Position numbers and translations under genes: made by a program | Notes under the pieces: model-generated | Told to the model about the DNA's origin: nothing | Databases searched by the model: none | What the model saw: the letters and a program-made list of their open reading frames with translations, nothing else | Assembly: GCF_001493375.1 (NCBI RefSeq) | Contig: NZ_LN929757.1 | Coordinates: 62,001 to 126,000 of the forward strand | Reading direction: 5' to 3' | Source of the DNA: Streptomyces specialis | Lineage (GTDB): Bacteria > Actinomycetota > Actinomycetes > Streptomycetales > Streptomycetaceae | Length of the DNA: 64,000 bases | Shown: positions 26,614 through 34,394 of the stretch, piece after piece | Layout of the letters: every line of letters starts with the position of its first letter | Position numbering within the stretch: the first letter of the stretch is position 1

Positions 26614-27575
26614 CGGCGATCCGGGCCGAGGGCCTCTACGCGTTCTACGGCACGACGCCGGCCGTCGACGGTCTCGATCTCACGGTGCCCGCCGGCGTGA
26701 CGTTCGGCTTCCTCGGTCCGAACGGAGCGGGCAAGACGACGACGATGAGCATGCTGACCACGTTGCTCAAGCCCACGGCGGGACGGGCGGAGGTCGCGGG
26801 CTTCGACGTGGCGACGCGGCCCGCCGAGGTCCGTCGCCGCATCGGCATCGTCTTCCAGGAGTCCACACTCGACCTCGACCTCACGGCTGTCGAGAATCTC
26901 CGTTTCCAGGCCGACCTGTGCGGGTTTCCTCGTCGCGAGGCACGCGGCGCCGTCTCCGCGATGCTCGCCCTGATGGATCTCTCGGAACGCGGCGGCACCC
27001 CGGTGGGGCAGCTCTCCACCGGTCTCCGCCGCCGGCTGGAGATCGCCCGCGGCCTGCTCGGCGCTCCACGGATCCTCTTTCTCGACGAGCCGACGACCGG
27101 CCTCGACGCCCAGACCCGCGCGGCAGTCTGGGAACACCTGAACAGGCTGCGCCGGGAACAGGGCATCACGGTCTTCTTCACCACGCACCAGTTGGAGGAG
27201 GCCGAGCACTGCGACCGGATCGCCATCATCGACCGCGGAAAGGTGATCACTCACGGGACGCCCGCCGAGCTGAAGTCCCTCATCGGAGCGGATGTCGTCG
27301 TGTTGCGCACCGAGGACGACGCGCGTGCCGTGGACGCCCTGGCCGACCGGTTCGGCCTGGCGGCGGAGTCCACCCCGGACGGACTGCTGCTCCGGGTCGC
27401 GAACGGCGCCGGCCTGGTACCGCGGCTGTGCACCGGACTGGGCCTGGCCGTGCACGCGGTGACCGTCGTCCCGCCGACGCTGGACGACGTCTTCCTGCAC
27501 CACACCGGATCCGCCGTCCGGGAGAACGGGGCGAACGCGCACACGCTCAGCCGTCTGGGGGAGGGACTGCGATGA
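26610..27575 (+). CDS. ABC exporter ATP-binding protein (lasso cluster)
   Basis: The 321-residue ATPase is of the DrrA drug-export type: Walker A FLGPNGAGKTTTM, signature LSTGLRRRLEIARGLLG, Walker B ILFLDEPTTGLD, switch His FFTTHQLEEAE, and the C-terminal extension of about 90 residues. It overlaps the B2 gene by 4 bp and the permease gene by 4 bp. It probably exports the mature lasso peptide and is distinct from the upstream ATPase at 22148. Confidence 0.9.
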   Translation: MTAIRAEGLYAFYGTTPAVDGLDLTVPAGVTFGFLGPNGAGKTTTMSMLTTLLKPTAGRAEVAGFDVATRPAEVRRRIGIVFQESTLDLDLTAVENLRFQADLCGFPRREARGAVSAMLALMDLSERGGTPVGQLSTGLRRRLEIARGLLGAPRILFLDEPTTGLDAQTRAAVWEHLNRLRREQGITVFFTTHQLEEAEHCDRIAIIDRGKVITHGTPAELKSLIGADVVVLRTEDDARAVDALADRFGLAAESTPDGLLLRVANGAGLVPRLCTGLGLAVHAVTVVPPTLDDVFLHHTGSAVRENGANAHTLSRLGEGLR

Positions 27576-28447
27576 CCCGGAGCGACACCATGCTGGAAAC
27601 CCCCGACGGCGGCACCGCCACCGCCGGCCCGGTGCCCGTCCACCGGTCGCCCCACGCCCTCAGACCGGTCGTGCTTCTCCTGCGGCGGGAGATGGTCCGG
27701 CTGCGGCGCAACCCGGTGCGCCTCGCCATGGGCCTGGTGACCCCCCTGCTGTTCCTCGTCGTGCTGGGCACGGGACTCGACGCGACATCGTCCAGCCTGG
27801 GCAGAGCACAACTCCAGGACTACCGGGCCTACCTGTTCCCCGGCACGCTGGTCATGTCGGTGCAGGCGCCGGCGATCGCGGTGGGCATCTCACTGGTGTG
27901 GGACCGACGGCTGGGCGTGCTGCGGCAGATGCTCGTCGCGCCGTTCCCGAGATCGAGCATCGTCCTCGGCCTCGCGCTGGGCGGAGCCACCACAGGCGCG
28001 ATCTACGGCCTGCTGGTCATGTCGGTCGGAGGCATCGCGGGTATCCGGTACACGCCGATGCTGCTCGTCGTCCTGCTGGAAGTCCTGCTCGTCTCCCTGC
28101 TGTTCACGTCGCTCGGACTGCTCGCCGCGGTGACGATCAGGCAAGTGGACACCTTCCAGATACTGGTGAACCTGAGCCTGATGCCGTTGATGTTCTTCTC
28201 CGGCGCGATGTTCCCGCCGAACGGGCTGCCGGGCTGGCTTTCCCTGGTGGTGAAGCTGAACCCGCTGACATACGGAGTCGACGCCGTCCGCCGGACCCTG
28301 CCCGGCCCCGACTCCCTCAGTTCGGAGCAGACACGCCTGCTCATCTGGGGCTGGAATCCTCCGGTGGCCGCGGAACTGGGGCTGCTGGCCGGTATCGCCG
28401 CCGTGGCGCTCGGACTGGCCACGTACCGGTTCTCCCGTACGCACTGA
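27572..28447 (+). CDS. ABC-2 type exporter permease, DrrB family (lasso cluster)
   Basis: The 291-residue permease has six membrane helices and the ABC-2 signature region near the C-terminus (LMFFSGAMFPPNGLPGWLSL, then LNPLTYGVDAVR). It is the membrane partner of the ATPase encoded immediately before it, whose stop its ATG overlaps. Together they form the export pump of the cluster. Confidence 0.9.
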   Translation: MTRSDTMLETPDGGTATAGPVPVHRSPHALRPVVLLLRREMVRLRRNPVRLAMGLVTPLLFLVVLGTGLDATSSSLGRAQLQDYRAYLFPGTLVMSVQAPAIAVGISLVWDRRLGVLRQMLVAPFPRSSIVLGLALGGATTGAIYGLLVMSVGGIAGIRYTPMLLVVLLEVLLVSLLFTSLGLLAAVTIRQVDTFQILVNLSLMPLMFFSGAMFPPNGLPGWLSLVVKLNPLTYGVDAVRRTLPGPDSLSSEQTRLLIWGWNPPVAAELGLLAGIAAVALGLATYRFSRTH

Positions 28448-28466
28448 ACCCGAGGGAGTTCGCACC

Positions 28467-28940
28467 TTGCGTGTCACCAAGGCATGGACGGGGACCGCGG
28501 CGCGGCTGACCCTCGCGGCGGTCCTGGGCTTCGCCGGGGCGGTGAAGTTCCAGGACCTGGCGGTGGCCGACCGCTCGGTCGCCGCCTACCAGATCGTGCC
28601 CGCCGAAACCGCCCTTCTCGTCGGCACCGCACTGCCGTTCATCGAGGTGGCGATCGCTGTGCTGCTGGCTGTCGGACTGGCCACCAGGGCAATGGCGACG
28701 CTCACGGCCTTGCTGATGGCGGCGTACACCGCGGCCATCGCCTCGGTGTGGGCGCGAGGGTTGTCCATCGATTGCGGCTGTTTCGGCGGCGGAGGAACAC
28801 TCACGAGCGGAGCCGAGCGCGGATACGTCATCGACATCGCGCGCGATCTGCTCTTCCTCGGCGCGGCCGTCTTCCTGATCCGGCACCCACGCACGCGTTA
28901 CGCGCTGGACCGCCGGCTCCTGGATGTGAAGGAGGAATAG
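28467..28940 (+). CDS. MauE/DoxX-like membrane redox protein (lasso cluster)
   Basis: The 157-residue protein has four membrane helices and the MauE-type motif SIDCGCFGGGGT with two close Cys. MauE-like proteins act in the membrane as electron carriers for thiol oxidation, much like DsbB. The TTG at 28467 is the best start, with CGAGGGAG eight bases before it. It is followed after 2 bp by a DsbA-like gene, and similar pairs occur in siamycin-type clusters, whose peptide needs two disulfides. Confidence 0.82.
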   Translation: MRVTKAWTGTAARLTLAAVLGFAGAVKFQDLAVADRSVAAYQIVPAETALLVGTALPFIEVAIAVLLAVGLATRAMATLTALLMAAYTAAIASVWARGLSIDCGCFGGGGTLTSGAERGYVIDIARDLLFLGAAVFLIRHPRTRYALDRRLLDVKEE

Positions 28941-28942
28941 GT

Positions 28943-29683
28943 ATGCGGTCATCGGACACGACCGGGGCGACGGACGCCTCGGTCAGGGAAATGGTGCGGA
29001 AGCGGCACCGGCGGCGGCGCGCGACTCTCGTCTCACTCGTCGCCGTGTTCGTCGTCGTCGGTGGGGCGCTGGTCGGCGTCGGCCTGGTGCGGGCCGGGGA
29101 CTCGGGGCCCGGTGAGGCGCCGAGCCGGGTGCCCGCCGGGGCGGCGAGCGACAAGTCGGGACTGGTGTTCTCCGACGGTCCGGTCCGGGTCGACATCTAC
29201 CTCGACTACCTCTGTCCCGCGTGCCGTGACACCGAACGGTCCCTGGCCCCGGTCCTCACCACCCTGCGAGCGGACCGTGACATCACCCTCGTCTATCACC
29301 CGGTCGCCTTCCTCGACGACTACAGCGACCCGGCGGGCTATTCGACACAGGCCGCCTCCGCGGCGGCGTGCGCCGCGGACCAGGGGCACTTCGAGCAGTA
29401 CTCGTCGGTACTGTTCGACCTGCAACCCCCGGAACGAGGCCCCGGGCTCAGCGAGGCCCAACTGGTCGCCGCGGGCCGGGAAGCGGGCATCACCGACGAC
29501 TCCTTCGCCACGTGTGTCGATGACGCGCCATACCTTCCCTGGGTGACGTACGTGTCCGATGTGGCCGCCTCGGACGACATCGCGCTGACCCCGACCGTCA
29601 CCGTGAACGGAACGCGCGTCGACGTCACCGGCTCGGATCCCGGCGCGGCGCTCGCCGGCGCGGTGGCCGAGGCGGGCCGATGA
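28943..29683 (+). CDS. Membrane-anchored thioredoxin-fold disulfide oxidoreductase (DsbA-like)
   Basis: The 246-residue protein has one N-terminal membrane helix (about residues 28-50) and an extracytoplasmic thioredoxin fold with the active site CPAC (DYLCPACRDTERSL). A cis-Pro loop (ALTPTVTVNG) follows. It would oxidise the core Cys pairs 1-13 and 7-19 outside the membrane, with the MauE-like protein recycling it. Its stop overlaps the CapA gene start (ATGA). Confidence 0.9.
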   Translation: MRSSDTTGATDASVREMVRKRHRRRRATLVSLVAVFVVVGGALVGVGLVRAGDSGPGEAPSRVPAGAASDKSGLVFSDGPVRVDIYLDYLCPACRDTERSLAPVLTTLRADRDITLVYHPVAFLDDYSDPAGYSTQAASAAACAADQGHFEQYSSVLFDLQPPERGPGLSEAQLVAAGREAGITDDSFATCVDDAPYLPWVTYVSDVAASDDIALTPTVTVNGTRVDVTGSDPGAALAGAVAEAGR

Positions 29684-31050
29684 CGCGGCTGACCGTGGCC
29701 CTTTCCGGCGACTGCATGGCGACCAGGGGAGCGCTGATCACGTCGGACCCCGCCGCCGTCGAACTGCGTGAACTGCTGCGTGCCGTGGACTTCGCCTTCA
29801 CCAATCTGGAGGTCGTCCCCAGCGGCAGCCGTGGGCACCCGGTGCACAACGCGGCGGGAGGTGGTTGCCTGATCGCGGACCCCCGCGTGATCGACGACAT
29901 CGTGGCGGCCGGCTTCACGGTGCTCGGCTGCGCGAACAATCACGCGCTGGACATGGGCGTGGACGGCCTGCTCGGTACCGTGGACCTGCTGAACGCGAGA
30001 GGGGTCCCCTTCGCGGGGATCGGTGCCGACCTCACGGCCGCGCGGCGACCGGTCTACGTCGACCGGCCCGGCGGCAGCCTGGCCCTCATCTCGTGCAGTT
30101 CGACCTTCCTGCCCGGGCAGGAAGCCGCCGCGCCGTCACCGGACACGCCGGGTCGTCCCGGCCTGAACCCGCTGCGGTACACCGCGACGCTGGACGTGAC
30201 GGCCGCGCAGATGGAGGGGCTGCGGGAGATCGACGCCAGGACGGGGCTGCGGGCCCGGCGGGCCGAGGCACGCACGCTGCTGGGCTTCGATCCCGCGCTG
30301 CCCTCGGCCGAGCGGCTCGTCCTGTTCGGCACCCGCTTCCGGGTGGCGGACGAGCCGGGCTTCGCGACCGAGTGCGATCGGACGGACCTCGACGAGATCT
30401 CCCAGTGGGTGCGTGAGGCCCGCGACCGGGCGGACCTCGTCCTGGTCAGTGTCCACTCCCACGAACCGGGCCCGACGCCGGAAGAACCGGGCGAGTTCCT
30501 GCGGACGTTCGCCCACCGGAGCATCGACGCGGGCGCCGATATCGTGGTCGGCCATGGCCCGCACTTCCTGCGCGGGGTGGAACTCCACCGGGGCAAGCCG
30601 ATCTTCTACAGCCTGGGCAACGTCGTCAGCCAGATCGAACTCGCCGACCATGTTCCCGCCGAGGACTACGCGCGGGTCGCCGGTCCCCGCACGCCGGGGC
30701 GTTACTTCGCCGAACTGACCGGCCACGGCCGCCGGTTGTTCGCCCCGCACCGCCGGTACTGGGAATCGCTCATACCGGTGCTCACCTTCGACGACGGCGC
30801 GCTCGTCGAAGCGCGCCTCCATCCGATCGAACTGGGCTTCGGTCGGCCTGTCCATCGCCGGGGGCGCCCGCGTATGGCCGGACCGGCCGACGCGGAAAGG
30901 ATCCTGACCTCGTTCGCCCGGCTCGCCGCGCCCCACGGCGCCACCGTCACCGTCGGGGAGGCCAGGACGGGCGAACTGGCCCTCGACGTACCCCACCGCG
31001 CACCTGACGCGCACCGGGCGGGCCATGGCGGCTACACGTCGCTCCCGTAG
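29680..31050 (+). CDS. CapA-family metallophosphatase-fold protein, probable MslH-type peptide epimerase
   Basis: The 456-residue protein has the CapA/PgsA calcineurin-like metal site: SGDCMATRG at the N-terminus, GCANNHALDMG, VHSHEPGPTP and VVGHGPHFLRGVELHRG. In the MS-271 (siamycin I) cluster the homologue MslH converts the C-terminal L-Trp of the core to D-Trp. The core here also ends in Trp, and the gene lies inside the operon, so the same reaction is likely. This assignment is by context; the fold alone would say only poly-gamma-glutamate capsule protein family. Confidence 0.88.
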   Translation: MTRLTVALSGDCMATRGALITSDPAAVELRELLRAVDFAFTNLEVVPSGSRGHPVHNAAGGGCLIADPRVIDDIVAAGFTVLGCANNHALDMGVDGLLGTVDLLNARGVPFAGIGADLTAARRPVYVDRPGGSLALISCSSTFLPGQEAAAPSPDTPGRPGLNPLRYTATLDVTAAQMEGLREIDARTGLRARRAEARTLLGFDPALPSAERLVLFGTRFRVADEPGFATECDRTDLDEISQWVREARDRADLVLVSVHSHEPGPTPEEPGEFLRTFAHRSIDAGADIVVGHGPHFLRGVELHRGKPIFYSLGNVVSQIELADHVPAEDYARVAGPRTPGRYFAELTGHGRRLFAPHRRYWESLIPVLTFDDGALVEARLHPIELGFGRPVHRRGRPRMAGPADAERILTSFARLAAPHGATVTVGEARTGELALDVPHRAPDAHRAGHGGYTSLP

Positions 31051-31144
31051 GTCCAACAGGGTGTCATCTCAAGGAAACTGACGGAGCGACACGGTAGGGT
31101 GACCGAACTCGATGACCTCATGAGCGGTAGGCGAGGAACGTGGG

Positions 31145-31819
31145 ATGGCCGAGGCGGTCCGGGTCCTGATCGCGGACGATCAAGCGCTGGTGCGGGGGAG
31201 TTTCCGGCTCCTCGTCGATTCCACACCCGGGCTGGAGGCGATCGGCGAGGCGGGCGACGGAGCGGCGGCGGTCGAACTCGCCCGGGAACTGCGACCGCAT
31301 GTCGTCCTCATGGATCTGCGGATGCCCGTCATGGACGGCATAGCGGCCACCCGGCAGATCTGCGCCGACGAGACCATGACGGGCGTACGGGTCCTGGTCC
31401 TCACCATGTTCGACATGGACGACTACGTCTACCCGGCGCTTCAGGCGGGCGCGAGCGGATTCATGCTCAAGGACGCCTCGCCGTCCGATCTCGTCAACGG
31501 CATCCGCATCATCGCCACCGGGGAGAGCGTCCTCGCGCCGACGGTCACCCGCCGCCTCATCGCGAACTTCGCCCGCCCCGGCGACGCGCCCCGGCCGGAA
31601 TCACGCCTGGTCGGACTCACCAGACGCGAACAGGAGGTGCTCGTGCTGATCGCCAACGGCCTGTCGAACGCCGAGATCTCCGAACGCCTGGTGATCAGCC
31701 TGCCGACCGTGAAGACCCATGTGAGCAGCCTCCTGGCCAAGCTGCGCGCCCGTGACCGCGCCCAACTCGTCATCATCGCCTACGAAAGCGGCCTCGCCGA
31801 GCGCGGAATGCCGGCCTGA
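31145..31819 (+). CDS. NarL-family response regulator of the lasso cluster
   Basis: The 224-residue regulator has an intact receiver (LIADDQALVR; phosphoacceptor in VVLMDLRMPVMDG; Lys in FMLKDASPSD) and a LuxR-type helix-turn-helix (LTRREQEVLVLIANGLSNAE, then SLPTVKTHVSSLLAKL). It is the only complete NarL regulator near the NarL-type kinase at 20917, so the two probably form one two-component system split around the biosynthetic genes. A gap of 94 bp separates it from the CapA gene, enough for its own promoter. Confidence 0.9.
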   Translation: MAEAVRVLIADDQALVRGSFRLLVDSTPGLEAIGEAGDGAAAVELARELRPHVVLMDLRMPVMDGIAATRQICADETMTGVRVLVLTMFDMDDYVYPALQAGASGFMLKDASPSDLVNGIRIIATGESVLAPTVTRRLIANFARPGDAPRPESRLVGLTRREQEVLVLIANGLSNAEISERLVISLPTVKTHVSSLLAKLRARDRAQLVIIAYESGLAERGMPA

Positions 31820-31826
31820 CCACGGC

Positions 31827-32090
31827 CCGCGTTGCTCCGCTCGCAGAAGACGTCCAGTCTCCGGACGGCGCCCTCGCCGGCCGTCCCCGGCGTCCGCGTG
31901 GACTTCTGGAGCGATGCCCGCGCCTTGCTGCCGTTGGTCAACGTGGCGCGGTCCGGTCAGTCCGGGGGCAGGATGACGACCTGCCGGGGGAGACCTGACG
32001 CCGGTGTGCTGCCGGTCCGCCGCGTCCCCACGTCGCGTCATCGGCGCCCGGCCCGGCCCGGAACGCGGCCCGCGCGCCGGCCGGCAGGGC
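31827..32090. pseudogene. Mosaic of gene-end fragments; right copy of the flanking direct repeat
   Basis: Three decayed pieces lie end to end. Bases 31827-31880 resemble the 3' end of the PD-(D/E)XK-like gene at 33548 (compare 33582-33640). Bases 31881-31998 copy the last codons and stop of the hypothetical gene at 17666. Bases 32019-32089 copy an internal part of the kinase gene at 18078, on the minus strand. About 100 bp between the last two is missing relative to the left copy. None can be expressed as a protein. It marks the right limit of the lasso segment. Confidence 0.7.
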
Positions 32091-32306
32091 GCGAACGGAC
32101 CCGGCGCCCCGTCCGAGCGCCCCGGCTCCCTCGGCGTCAACGCGTTCCCCGTCCTGCGGCGAACGGCGGGGAGCCATCGCGGCGCGGACGGTACCGGGGG
32201 CCGGCCCCAGGCCCGTCGGGGGGCCAGCCGTATCGCTGTCCCCTCCGTCGCACCGACACCCTGGACCCGCATGGTTGCCGATCGCGGCGTGACGAGGGAG
32301 CACAGG

Positions 32307-33473
32307 GTGATAGCGGTGAGCGGGAAAGCGATCAGGGCGCTGAGCGGCGTGGCCCTCGCTGTGGTGTGCGCGGCGGCGGCCGGCGGCCCGGCCACAGCCC
32401 ACGGGGCCGGCCGGTCCGCGTTGCAGCGCGACGCGGACGCGATCCGCGACGCGGGCGCCACGGGCGTCCAGGTACGGGACGGGCACGGGCGCGTCGCGAC
32501 CAGCGGCGTCGCGGACCTGGAAACCGGCCGACCTGTCTCCCCCCACGGGTACTTCCGGATCGGCAGCACGAACAAGACGCTGGTGGCCACGGTCGTGCTC
32601 CAACTCGTCTCCGAGCAGAAGCTGACGCTGGACGACCCCGTCGAGACGTGGCTCCCGGGCCTGATCCGGGGGAACGGGAACGACGGCCGGAACATCACCG
32701 TCCGGCATCTCCTCCAGCACACGAGCGGCATCTCGGACGCCAACTGGCCAGCCATGGACACCGAGGAGCAGTATCTGGCGCTCCGCTACACGGCCCGCAC
32801 CCCGGAGGAGACGGTCGCCCTCGCGATGGCCGCCGAGCCGGAGTCCGCCCCGGGCGCCGAGTGGCACTACTCCAACACCGGCTATGTCGTCCTCGGCCTG
32901 CTCATCGAGCGGGTCACCGGCAACGCCTGGCACGAGGAGGTCGACGCGCGCGTCCTCGGGCCGGCCGGTATGCACCACACCGTCTGGCCCGGCGACTCCC
33001 CGGGCCTGCCCCGCCCGCACGCCGAGGGGTACACCCGCTTCGCCGAGGGCGGGCCGCTGGTGAACACGACCGAGCTGATCGACGCGGACGCCTCCGGCGG
33101 CTACCTCTCCACCACCGCCGACCTGAACCGTTTCCTGCGGGCCCTGTTCGACGGGACGCTCCTGGACGACGCCGGGCTGGCCGCGATGCGGCAGACCATG
33201 CCGATGGACGACGAGGTCACACAACTGTGGCCGGATGCCCGGTACGGGCTCGGGATCTTCTCGCGCTCCCTGCCCTGCGGCGGCCGGGTCTGGATACCGA
33301 GCGGCGACCAGCTCGGCTACAGCACCAGGACGGCCGTGACGGAGGACGGCCGCCGCAGCGTGGTGGTCTCGGTCACGACGCAGCAACACGACTCGTTCGA
33401 CAGCGCGCTGGCCCAGGAACGCGCGGTCACCCGGCTCATCGACAACGCCCTGTGCGGCGACACGGGCGATTGA
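32307..33473 (+). CDS. Secreted serine hydrolase, beta-lactamase class C / DD-peptidase (R61-like) family
   Basis: The protein of about 388 residues has a signal peptide (AIRALSGVALAVVCAAAAGG, cleavage near ATAHG), then the active-site SxxK in GSTNKTL, the second motif Tyr in YSNTGYVV, and a typical C-terminal strand region (YGLGIFSRSLPCGG). This is the D-alanyl-D-alanine carboxypeptidase R61/esterase branch, so peptidoglycan or ester hydrolysis outside the cell is expected. Resistance to beta-lactams should not be assumed. The GTG at 32307 is preceded by GAGGGAG; the ATG at 32271 is an alternative. Confidence 0.87.
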   Translation: MIAVSGKAIRALSGVALAVVCAAAAGGPATAHGAGRSALQRDADAIRDAGATGVQVRDGHGRVATSGVADLETGRPVSPHGYFRIGSTNKTLVATVVLQLVSEQKLTLDDPVETWLPGLIRGNGNDGRNITVRHLLQHTSGISDANWPAMDTEEQYLALRYTARTPEETVALAMAAEPESAPGAEWHYSNTGYVVLGLLIERVTGNAWHEEVDARVLGPAGMHHTVWPGDSPGLPRPHAEGYTRFAEGGPLVNTTELIDADASGGYLSTTADLNRFLRALFDGTLLDDAGLAAMRQTMPMDDEVTQLWPDARYGLGIFSRSLPCGGRVWIPSGDQLGYSTRTAVTEDGRRSVVVSVTTQQHDSFDSALAQERAVTRLIDNALCGDTGD

Positions 33474-33489
33474 GACACCTGGGCACCGG

Positions 33490-33532
33490 CGCCGCCTCCG
33501 TGGCGGGGCGATCGCGGCTCGCGGAGGCGGCG
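33490..33532. terminator. Hairpin between convergent genes
   Basis: CGCCGCCTCCG at 33490-33500 pairs with CGGAGGCGGCG at 33522-33532, leaving a 21-nt loop. It lies between the serine hydrolase stop and the end of the convergent gene at 33548, and could stop transcription from both sides. There is no T run. Confidence 0.55.
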
Positions 33533-33547
33533 GCGGAAGTCCGGGGT

Positions 33548-34135
33548 TCAGCCGGTCAGTTCCCAGAAGATGGAGAGCGGGCCCGCGTTGTTCTGCTCGA
33601 AGAAGACGTCCAGGGCCCGGACGGCGCCCTTGCCGCCCGTCGAGAAGGCGAACGCCACGACCGCGGCCGGGGTGACGTCGTCCTCGCCGGACGTCTCCTC
33701 CGCGTCGCCGTCCTCGTTCTCGGCGACGGCGTCACCCTCCTCGTACTCGTAGTCGATGCTGTCGGCCGAGTCGTCGACGCCGTCCACCTTGGCGCGGTCC
33801 CTCTCCACCCGGGCGGCGAAGGCGTCGGCCGATTCCAGGGAGGTCTCGGCCTTCAGCTCGACGACGACCCGGCCGTCCAGCAGCAGGTCGGCCCGCCGGT
33901 CGCTGTCGCCGTGCGCGTAGCTGTGCGCCTGCCGGGTGACGGTGAGGTCGGGCGCGTGCTGCGTGAGCCAGACGTACAGCTCCACCTCCAGCCACAGCTC
34001 CCAGCCGCCGTCGCTGTGGTAGGCGATGCCGATCCGGGCCGCGTTCGCCCGGGCCCAGGCCGCCGCCTGGTCGACGAACAGCCGCACCAGTTCCTCGTCC
34101 GCGCTGTTCGGCTCGTCGTCGTGGTCCATGTCCAT
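33548..34135 (-). CDS. Hypothetical protein with a PD-(D/E)XK nuclease-like core
   Basis: The 195-residue acidic protein contains RRADLLLDGRVVVELKAETS (about residues 84-103), which fits the D-x(n)-E-x-K core of the PD-(D/E)XK nuclease fold. A preceding helical part (VRLFVDQAAAWARANAAR) and the segment WELWLEVELYVWLTQHAPDL supply the N-terminal helix and first strand. A very acidic linker (residues 130-160) separates a short C-terminal part. The ATG at 34135 follows AGGAGGGG; frames further upstream are not coding. Nuclease activity is a guess from the motif. Part of its 3' end is repeated as a remnant at 31827-31880. Confidence 0.7.
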   Translation of the reverse strand: MDMDHDDEPNSADEELVRLFVDQAAAWARANAARIGIAYHSDGGWELWLEVELYVWLTQHAPDLTVTRQAHSYAHGDSDRRADLLLDGRVVVELKAETSLESADAFAARVERDRAKVDGVDDSADSIDYEYEEGDAVAENEDGDAEETSGEDDVTPAAVVAFAFSTGGKGAVRALDVFFEQNNAGPLSIFWELTG

Positions 34136-34394
34136 GCGATGGTCCCCTCCTGGTCCGCCCCACCGGCCGCGCCGCACGGGTCTGGGGCGACCCTGACACC
34201 GGCCGCCGGGCCGGCGGAACGCGCGTACCGGCCGGATACGGACCGCCGACGGCCGTGGCGGCGTGCCCGCCGCGCCGCCGGAACGTTTGCACCGCCCGAG
34301 CGGGGGACAACTCCGCGCGCCGGCGGCCTTCCCCGCGAGGGAACGGCCGCCGCCGGGGTGTTCATCGCGCAAAGTGGCTCGAAATCGCCGCCGG

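Noticed and set aside
32307..33473. Beta-lactam resistance gene
   Set aside because: The motifs fit the broad class C/R61 carboxypeptidase-esterase family; nothing shows a lactamase-specific function.
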